NCBI GenBank assembly: GCA_031394335.1
Contig: JANMXS010000261.1
Coordinates: 1 to 11,682, forward strand
Source: UKL13-2 sp031394335
Lineage (GTDB): Bacteria; Pseudomonadota; Gammaproteobacteria; Burkholderiales; Usitatibacteraceae
DNA: 11,682 nt
Direction: 5' to 3'
Positions 1-4,969 of this stretch are shown here, piece after piece. Below the pieces are notes generated by a model that was given only the letters and a program-made list of their open reading frames with translations, had not been told where the DNA came from and ran no database searches. Within the stretch, counting starts at the first letter, position 1, and each line of letters opens with the position of its first letter. A program made the translations under genes and the position numbers.

Positions 1-1
1 C

Positions 2-217
2 ACACCGCTGAATCCATCGGCATCAATTGGTTTTCTGGTGGGAGATGTGAATGGCACGCGCTCGGTGAATTCGAGCGACATCAGCGGCGTGAAAGCGCGT
101 TCGGGTCAATCAACGAACGCCACCAATTTCAAGTTTGATGTAAATGCCACGGGAGCGATCAATTCGTCGGACATCTCGACAGTCAAGGCGCGTTCGGGAT
201 TGACGCTGACCCCGTAG
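2..217 (+). CDS. C-terminal fragment of a protein with a dockerin type I-like domain
   Basis: This is the 3' end of a gene that enters from the left edge; 71 codons are visible before a TAG stop. Two near-identical 21-residue units occur, at residues 15-35 and 46-66 of the visible part (bases 44-106 and 137-199, 93-base period). Each has the form DVN.....[VI]NSSDIS.VKARSG, which matches the duplicated Ca-binding loop plus helix of dockerin type I / EF-hand-like repeats. Loop positions 1, 3, 9 and 12 keep D, N, N and D, but position 5, usually Asp, is Thr in both units, so calcium affinity may be changed. Such tails usually end large secreted or surface proteins of Proteobacteria. The rest of the protein is outside the window. 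The gene points toward the metal operon and ends about 300 bases from it, so it is probably unrelated in function. The domain call is firm; the protein's identity is unknown. Confidence 0.82.
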   Translation, partial: TPLNPSASIGFLVGDVNGTRSVNSSDISGVKARSGQSTNATNFKFDVNATGAINSSDISTVKARSGLTLTP

Positions 218-513
218 TTATTCTGCTGCTCGCGCCATTGCCGCCGCGCGTGCCCATACGGGTTCACTCTGACCCGTGGTGTTGCCACCGATCACCGCCA
301 ATGGTCGCGAATAGCGAACTACATTTCGGTCAAGTGGGAAGAGCCCAATCCGCAGTACCTGCGCAAGCGGAAACATAAAGATGCGCTGAGATCAGCAGAG
401 CACACAGGTCGGCAGATTCCTGACTTCCCCGAGAAACAGTGCGCCAAGTGTCGAGACGGCCGCGACCAGCTACGCGAGGAAGATCGGTGTCCAGAAGTTA
501 TTCGTTGTCGCCA
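218..513. other. Intergenic stretch between convergent genes, no recognisable gene
   Basis: These 296 bases separate the stop of the dockerin-type gene from the stop of czcD. The plus-strand frame of the upstream gene stays open after its TAG from 218 to a TGA at 518-520, but has no ATG, GTG or TTG start and resembles nothing I know. A weak inverted repeat (ACGGGT at 258-263, ACCCGT at 272-277, 8-base loop) could end transcription of either convergent unit, but no T-run follows it on either strand. I see no convincing terminator for czcD, and no insertion-sequence ends or direct repeats. It may be the boundary of the metal island. Confidence 0.5.
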
Positions 514-1479
514 TCAATGACTGTGTCCTGCGTGAGAAGTTTCGGCTTCCGGCTTGTGCGCCTCTTCGACCTTGACCGCGAATGTATGCGCACCATCGGC
601 CAACTCACAAGGCGTCCGCTCGATCTGCACGGTAGTGTGCGCAACGTCGAAGCGCTCAGCCAGCATTTTGCGAATCGCGGCCAGCAAATCGAATATCTTC
701 TCATCTGCCGCATCGGTGACGACGTGGACGGTCAGGCTGAGCTTGTTGCTGGTGATGGCCCACACGTGCAGGTCGTGGGTGCTGATCACACCCGGAACAG
801 CCCTCACAGCTTCATCGATCTCCAGCATGCCGACGCCTTCGGGCACACCTTCGAGAAGAATATTCAAACTCACACGCAACAATTGCCAGGTGCGTGGCAC
901 CACCCAAAGCCCAATGGCTACGGCAACCGCCGAGTCAACCCAAGTCCAGCCGGTCGTCATGATCACAATGGCACCGATGATGACACCGGCAGAGCCGAGC
1001 ATATCGCTCCACACTTCCAGATACGCGCCCTTGATATTGAGACTCTCATCCTTGCCGCCGGAGAGGAGACGCATGCTGATGAGGTTGATCACCAGACCCA
1101 CGCAGGCCACGACCAGCATCGCGGTGGATTCAATGGCCGGCGGATGGCTGAAACGTTGATACGCCTCAAACAAAATATATAGCGCGACAAGAAATAGCAG
1201 GATGGCGTTGAACGCTGCGGCCAGAATCTCGAAGCGGTAATAGCCGAAGGTTCGCTTTTTGTCTGCCGGTCGTTTGCCTACGCGGATGGCGACCAGCGCA
1301 ATCGCAAGGGCTGCCGTGTCGGTAAACATATGCGCGGCATCGGAGATGAGTGCCAGGCTGTTGCTCAACACGCCCATGATCACCTCGGCGATCATGAACG
1401 CGCCGGTCAGGCCTAGCGATAGCCACAACGCGCGCTCGTTTCTGTTGCCTGCTGCGGCGTGCGAATGGTCATGCGCCAT
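514..1479 (-). CDS. czcD: CzcD-type cation diffusion facilitator (Zn/Co/Cd exporter)
   Basis: A 321-residue inner-membrane CDF protein expected to export Zn2+, Co2+ or Cd2+ from cytoplasm to periplasm by proton antiport. About six membrane segments occupy residues 17-205. The TM2 metal-site pair is H50 and D54 within SLALISDAAHMFTD, and the TM5 pair is E155 and D159 within GAYLEVWSDMLGS, the CzcD-like form in which Glu replaces the His of HxxxD. The C-terminal cytoplasmic domain (about 210-292) carries HDLHVWAITS and TVHV, as in CzcD. Both ends are His-rich (MAHDHSH and HAGHSH), probably metal-collecting. Length is normal for the family. ATG at 1477-1479 follows a GGAA about 7 bases upstream, and the EamA-family gene ends only 2 bases before it, so the two are almost certainly cotranscribed. 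It is the last gene of the minus-strand cluster. Family membership is secure; metal preference is inferred. Confidence 0.95.
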   Translation of the reverse strand: MAHDHSHAAAGNRNERALWLSLGLTGAFMIAEVIMGVLSNSLALISDAAHMFTDTAALAIALVAIRVGKRPADKKRTFGYYRFEILAAAFNAILLFLVALYILFEAYQRFSHPPAIESTAMLVVACVGLVINLISMRLLSGGKDESLNIKGAYLEVWSDMLGSAGVIIGAIVIMTTGWTWVDSAVAVAIGLWVVPRTWQLLRVSLNILLEGVPEGVGMLEIDEAVRAVPGVISTHDLHVWAITSNKLSLTVHVVTDAADEKIFDLLAAIRKMLAERFDVAHTTVQIERTPCELADGAHTFAVKVEEAHKPEAETSHAGHSH

Positions 1480-1481
1480 CG

Positions 1482-2531
1482 TTATTTTCCATGGTGTTGA
1501 TGATGGGCATCGGGATAGTGCGCGTGCGTATGCGATATCGGCTCGTGTCGATGCCAGTGGGTATGCGCGAGGCCAGCCGAAACGGGATCGGTATGCGCGT
1601 GCTGATGATGGTCGTCGTGCTGGTGTTCATGATCATGCTCCAACAACACGTGGTCGTGCGCGTGCTCATGGCGTTCCGTGACATGCAGCCAGACGCCCAT
1701 GCTCATCAACGCACCAGCAATCAGTAAGTCGCCAGTCACCGGCTCGCCCATGCCGACGACGGCAATCACCGCGCCCGCGAAAGGTGCAGTCGAAAAGTAA
1801 GCGCCGGTGCGTGCGGTGCCGAGGTGGCGCAGCGCGACGACGAACAGGATCAGGCTGATGCCGTAACTCATCAACCCGACGGTCGCTGCGGCCAAAACCG
1901 TGGTCACCGATGGCAATACTGCGCCCAGAGATAGCGCAATTGCCGTATTGACCGTGCCAGCCACCAGCCCTTTGGTCATCGCAATAAACGACGCATCGAG
2001 CAATGCCACTTTGCGAGTGAGATTATTATCGATCGCCCAGAACAGACACGCGCCGACGACGGCTAGCGACGGCATGGCAGCACCAAAATTCATCTCCTTT
2101 GGCCACGACAGCACCAGCGCCCCGGCGACGATCAATGCCATACCCAGGGCGATGCGGCGATCAAAGTTTTCGCGGAATACAAACCACGCGATGAGCGCCG
2201 TCAAAACACCTTCGGCGTTAAGCAACAGCGACGCACCCGAGGCCGGCATATTCACCAGCCCCCACATCAGCAAGGCTGGCGCGATCATGCCACCGCAGAC
2301 GACGGCCCCGGCGAGCCAGCCTATTTCGGCAAAAGTCATCCGGCTGGTTTCCGTGCGGCGCAGAACACGCCAGATAAACAATCCGATGCCGGAACCCAGA
2401 TAAAGCAGACCAGCCAGCAACCACGGGCTCACCGGGCCAAGCAGGAGCTTGGCGAATGGAGTGCCCGCGCCGAACAGCAGCGCCGCGCCGAGTGCGGCGA
2501 AGATGCCTGGATTGTTGCTCCAAATTTTCAT
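1482..2531 (-). CDS. DMT/EamA-family permease with a long His-rich C-terminal tail
   Basis: A 349-residue integral membrane protein with about ten hydrophobic segments between residues 8 and 285, in two related halves as in the drug/metabolite transporter (EamA) superfamily. Typical EamA-like stretches include LLFGAGTPFAKLLL (18-31), NAEGVLTALIAWFVFRE near 105-121 and the second-half TAPFAGAVIAVVGMGEPVT (248-266). The last 67 residues (283-349) hold 24 histidines in HxH and HH clusters, with HDHEHQHDDHHQH at 299-311 and HTHWHRHEP at 323-331, ending in HHQHHGK. Such a tail, placed next to czcD, points to divalent-metal binding and probably metal export. That substrate is inference, since most EamA proteins carry organic solutes. 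ATG at 2529-2531 has no strong Shine-Dalgarno; the preceding small ORF stops 6 bases upstream, so coupling is possible. The stop lies 2 bases before czcD. Confidence 0.9.
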   Translation of the reverse strand: MKIWSNNPGIFAALGAALLFGAGTPFAKLLLGPVSPWLLAGLLYLGSGIGLFIWRVLRRTETSRMTFAEIGWLAGAVVCGGMIAPALLMWGLVNMPASGASLLLNAEGVLTALIAWFVFRENFDRRIALGMALIVAGALVLSWPKEMNFGAAMPSLAVVGACLFWAIDNNLTRKVALLDASFIAMTKGLVAGTVNTAIALSLGAVLPSVTTVLAAATVGLMSYGISLILFVVALRHLGTARTGAYFSTAPFAGAVIAVVGMGEPVTGDLLIAGALMSMGVWLHVTERHEHAHDHVLLEHDHEHQHDDHHQHAHTDPVSAGLAHTHWHRHEPISHTHAHYPDAHHQHHGK

Positions 2532-2537
2532 GGCTGG

Positions 2538-2798
2538 TTAGATTTCCGGTTTAGTAGGCCTGATGTTCACATGATAAGCGTGCTCAAGGCACGAAAATGC
2601 ACAGGGGAACTTCTCGAAACCTTTATTTTTCTTCTTAGATATTTTGGACGCATTTTTTGCAGCATCCGCAGCGTGTTTTCGTGTTTGTCGGCGCGCGTTC
2701 GATCCATAAATTAATAGGTAGCGAGTTTTTGCAAACAACCCAATCGCGGCGGCAAGAAACAACCCAACTTCCAGAAAAACAAAAAACGGAGTTTCCAT
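2538..2798 (-). CDS. Small hypothetical protein with one N-terminal membrane segment
   Basis: An 86-residue ORF that I do not recognise. It begins METPFFVFLEVGLFLAAAIG, so residues 4-22 form one likely transmembrane helix or uncleaved anchor. A strongly basic Lys/Arg-rich stretch follows (about 35-60, with SKISKKKNKG), then a short tail with two Cys and two His. The start at ATG 2796-2798 is favoured because AAAGGA lies 9 bases upstream; a TTG two codons earlier would be only 3 bases from that site. It ends 6 bases before the EamA-family start, which favours a real operon member. Against it, base composition is visibly AT-richer than the neighbours (runs of T and A at 2624-2665) and nothing in the tail looks conserved. 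It may be a recent insertion or a poorly conserved protein. Function unknown. Confidence 0.5.
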   Translation of the reverse strand: METPFFVFLEVGLFLAAAIGLFAKTRYLLIYGSNARRQTRKHAADAAKNASKISKKKNKGFEKFPCAFSCLEHAYHVNIRPTKPEI

Positions 2799-2807
2799 AG
2801 TCAACTA

Positions 2808-2813
2808 TCCTTT
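2808..2813 (-). promoter_or_regulatory. Ribosome binding site deciding the start of the 86-residue ORF
   Basis: AAAGGA on the minus strand ends 9 bases before ATG at 2796-2798. It is only 3 bases from the alternative TTG at 2802-2804, which argues for the ATG. Confidence 0.5.
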
Positions 2814-2822
2814 GTACGTGAA

Positions 2823-2927
2823 TTACGATTTGGGTGGCGCCACGCCGTGGCATTCCATCCCTTTTGGCGCTTCTTCGCGAACCGTTCCCGAGGACCTGGA
2901 TCGGCGCCGGACCGCTGCGATACTCAT
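2823..2927 (-). CDS. Possible 34-residue ORF coupled to the ZIP-like gene
   Basis: The ZIP-like gene ends in CTATGA, and the ATG inside its stop (2925-2927) opens a 34-codon frame ending in TAA at 2823. The 4-base ATGA overlap and a GGGGA 7 bases upstream resemble translational coupling used elsewhere in this cluster (czcA to the PII gene). The product would be basic (SIAAVRRRSRSSG near the N terminus) with an ECHG motif near the end, and has no membrane segment or recognisable domain. A perfect 10-base palindrome, GTGGCGCCAC, lies in its 3' part (2834-2843). The stretch may simply be untranslated spacer; coding status is uncertain and rests only on the overlap. Confidence 0.25.
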   Translation of the reverse strand: MSIAAVRRRSRSSGTVREEAPKGMECHGVAPPKS

Positions 2928-3646
2928 AGCAGCATCCCCATGGTGAGCAAGGCGATGAAGCCCGCGAAGAACATGGCCGCTTGGAGGGGAGTCTCCGGCG
3001 TTTCGTGCGCCTCCACGAGCAATTCCTCGGTGACAAGATAAAGCAGCGCCGCCACGCCGAAGGCCAGGACCGCGTCGACCAGTGTGGGGGAACCCATCGC
3101 GAGTAGCGTCGCACCAATCAGGGCGCCCAGCACGAGAACGCCTGCCAAGGCGAGCAGCACACCCGCGATCGACCTGCGACTGATGCGTGCTCCGACGAGT
3201 GCTGTGCTGCAGGAGAGTCCCAGGAACAGTACCTCGAGAGATAGAGCGACCGTGAGCAGGAGACCCTGTTTCTGTCCGGCGGCGAAGCCCAGCCCAATGA
3301 GAAGGCCGTCCAGCAACACGTCGATGCCCAGAACCACGATGAAGCTCACTGGCGTGCTGGTTTTGGCCACACCGACTTGACCATTGTCTTCGGTCAGTTT
3401 CTTTAATCCCAGCATCACCACAACACCCAATGAAAATCCCGCCAGCGTTATCCACGGCAGTCGGCGGTGAACGAGATCGGGCAAGAGTTCGGTTGCGAGC
3501 GCCGCAAAAATGACACCGGCCGCGAAATGCTGGATGGCGCTTCGCGCCGAAGGGCCCGGCGCGCGAACGAGCGCCAGCGCACCGCCGCCGAGAATCGCCA
3601 ATGCCGGGTAGAGCGCAAAGGAGACGATGTCTGTCACATCGCGCAT
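2924..3646 (-). CDS. ZIP-like metal permease with altered metal-site residues
   Basis: A 240-residue, almost wholly hydrophobic protein with about seven or eight membrane segments. HFAAGVIFAALATELLPD (40-57) matches the second helix of bacterial ZIP-family permeases. GIDVLLDGLLIGLGFAAG (107-124) matches the fourth, where the family motif HSxxDGxAIG appears as DVLLDGLLIG: the usual His is D109 while D113-G114 are kept. In the fifth helix the usual HExP appears as SLEVLFLG, keeping E138 but losing its His. E207, E208 and E212 in the seventh helix may add ligands. ZIP proteins normally import divalent metals; the changed residues make direction, metal and even transport activity open here. ATG at 3644-3646 lies inside the preceding gene, with a 13-base overlap, and GGAAG 4 bases upstream. 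Length is typical for short bacterial ZIPs. Confidence is good for the fold and low for the substrate. Confidence 0.8.
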   Translation of the reverse strand: MRDVTDIVSFALYPALAILGGGALALVRAPGPSARSAIQHFAAGVIFAALATELLPDLVHRRLPWITLAGFSLGVVVMLGLKKLTEDNGQVGVAKTSTPVSFIVVLGIDVLLDGLLIGLGFAAGQKQGLLLTVALSLEVLFLGLSCSTALVGARISRRSIAGVLLALAGVLVLGALIGATLLAMGSPTLVDAVLAFGVAALLYLVTEELLVEAHETPETPLQAAMFFAGFIALLTMGMLL

Positions 3647-4584
3647 GGGGCTTCCAGCCGGGTCTCGAGTTCGCGGAGCAGGAACATGCTGATGTCGTCC
3701 TGGGTTCGGTCAGGCTCGTCCTTGAAGGGTGTTTCTACCAGCCGGATCAGCTTCAGGAGAAAAATAAATAGATAGGAGACGAAGGCGGTCAGGATGAGAC
3801 CGTCTAGCCACGGCTCCAACTTGCTGAACACCATGAGCGTCACGATGAGGAGCACGATCGACTCCGCCAGCACGTAGGCCGAAGGCAGGAACTGGATCGT
3901 TTGTATGTAGTGCAGGCGATGGAGCGTGCGGCGCAGTGTGGCCTGCTCCTGGCGGAGCTTCACGATGTAGTTCGCCGGCACGCCGACTGCTTCCATGTCG
4001 GCCAGCGGGGCCGAGAGGGCCGCAATGGCAGGCAGCGCCTCGTCCGGGTGCAGGGACTTGACCGCTACGAGCAAGGTGCGGACCAGCGCCAGAAGCTGCC
4101 CGCGCAAGCCATTGAGGTCGATTCGCGGGTGGCTGAGCGCGATCGCCCGGGCGTCCTCATAAATACTATCGATGGCCGCGGTCAATTCTGAAGGGATTTT
4201 TTCGCTTTCCTTGAAGTCGGCGATGACCCCCGAAAGAATGATGCTTAGGACAAAGACGCCGCCTGCGATGATGCTCGTGAAAAGCCCGCTCACGTTGATG
4301 AACTCCAACTCCCAGCGGTCGGCAACCAGCTTTACCAGCGCGATGACGGCGACGATGGCGGCGGTTTCGAAGAACAGCCGGTAGTGGCGGAGGAAGCGGC
4401 GGATTGCGTAGGTTCCGCCTTGAGCATCGCTATGGCCGCCCGGTCCATGGTCATGCCCCTCGGGCCCACGCTCGGTCGCCCGCAATTCTCCCGGCCGTTC
4501 CTGCTCACGTTTGCCGCGGACCCGCTTGTTCCCGGGCGTGTGCGGGTGCTGGTCCTCGTGCGCTTGGTCGTGGTCGTGGGTCAT
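3634..4584 (-). CDS. Four-TM membrane protein of unknown function, His-rich N terminus
   Basis: A 316-residue protein I cannot assign to a characterised family. Residues 1-58 are hydrophilic and rich in His, Asp and Glu (THDHDQAHEDQHPHTP near the start, HDHGPGGH at 44-51), probably cytosolic. Two membrane helices follow (about 68-88 and 99-121), then a long helical soluble domain (122-228) opening with DFKESEKIPSELTAAIDSIY, then two more helices (about 231-253 and 258-280) and a charged tail. The plan of two helices, helical domain and two helices resembles bestrophin-like (DUF4239-type) proteins; this is a topology comparison, not a proven homology. The ATG at 4582-4584 is chosen because GAGGAG lies 4 bases upstream; an in-frame TTG at 4597-4599 would overlap that site. 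It starts 31 bases after the PII-like gene and overlaps the ZIP-like gene by 13 bases, so the three are probably expressed together. Confidence 0.85.
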   Translation of the reverse strand: MTHDHDQAHEDQHPHTPGNKRVRGKREQERPGELRATERGPEGHDHGPGGHSDAQGGTYAIRRFLRHYRLFFETAAIVAVIALVKLVADRWELEFINVSGLFTSIIAGGVFVLSIILSGVIADFKESEKIPSELTAAIDSIYEDARAIALSHPRIDLNGLRGQLLALVRTLLVAVKSLHPDEALPAIAALSAPLADMEAVGVPANYIVKLRQEQATLRRTLHRLHYIQTIQFLPSAYVLAESIVLLIVTLMVFSKLEPWLDGLILTAFVSYLFIFLLKLIRLVETPFKDEPDRTQDDISMFLLRELETRLEAPCAM

Positions 4585-4588
4585 GGAA

Positions 4589-4594
4589 CTCCTC
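4589..4594 (-). promoter_or_regulatory. Strong ribosome binding site fixing the start of the 4-TM gene
   Basis: GAGGAG on the minus strand lies 4 bases before ATG at 4582-4584. It overlaps the codons after the alternative upstream TTG, which makes that TTG an unlikely start. Confidence 0.65.
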
Positions 4595-4615
4595 GGCAAA
4601 ACGGTGGGTGATCGA

Positions 4616-4969
4616 CTACCGGGCGCGCATGCCGCTTACCACGACCGCTTGGACGATGTCGGTGACGATGATCCAGCCCGCCACCGCCTGGCCGGTGCGC
4701 GCCGTCTTTTCGATCAGCGCGACCAGTTGATCGACCTGACTGTCTTCACAGATCAGCTCCAGCCGGACTTCGGCGATGATCGCCTCGGCCAGAGCGACCG
4801 AGTACTGCTGCTCGGTGCTGTCGACTGGCTTTAACAGGCTGTGTACGGATGTTACGTTGATGTTGCGTATCTCTGGCGCGCTGGTGCGTGCAATGAGGCC
4901 GGAGTCCTCCACCGCATTGATCACGTCAGCGATACGATTGTTGTGAACATAGGCCTTGATCTCTTTCAT
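4616..4969 (-). CDS. Divergent PII-family signalling protein linked to metal efflux (PII-NG type)
   Basis: A 117-residue protein with the length and layout of PII (GlnB/GlnK) trimers. MKEIKAYVHNNRIADVINAV is the first beta strand and helix; INVTSVHSLLKP (37-48) corresponds to the strand leading into the T-loop; EVRLELICEDSQVDQLVALIEKTARTG (67-93) is the second beta-alpha unit with the start of the B-loop; and WIIVTDIVQAVVV matches the last strands. Key nitrogen-PII features are altered. The GFGRQKGH stretch of GlnB appears as SLLKPVD, the RGAEY uridylylation motif is absent, and the TGxxGDGKIFV loop reads TGQAVAGWIIV, without its Lys. A PII subgroup (PII-NG) is known to sit beside CusABC/CzcABC-type pumps, which fits. 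Its ATG overlaps the czcA stop (ATGA), with AGGAG 7 bases upstream, so synthesis is coupled to the pump. The role is probably sensing or modulation of a neighbouring membrane protein; the ligand is unknown. Confidence 0.88.
   Translation of the reverse strand: MKEIKAYVHNNRIADVINAVEDSGLIARTSAPEIRNINVTSVHSLLKPVDSTEQQYSVALAEAIIAEVRLELICEDSQVDQLVALIEKTARTGQAVAGWIIVTDIVQAVVVSGMRAR

Noticed and set aside
439..1182. Plus-strand open frame of 247 codons
   Set aside because: Mostly antisense to czcD, whose residues and domains are clear; no ribosome site or known motif.
2834..2851. GTGGCGCCAC palindrome and the adjacent GCCAC/GTGGC stem as a terminator after the ZIP-like gene
   Set aside because: No T-run follows on the minus strand and the arms are short; noted only within the small ORF entry.
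2928..3455. Minus-strand frame overlapping the ZIP-like gene, joined to the 34-codon frame
   Set aside because: The overlapping part is an Arg/Gly-rich out-of-frame reading of the ZIP gene; only the part after the ZIP stop was kept, at low confidence.
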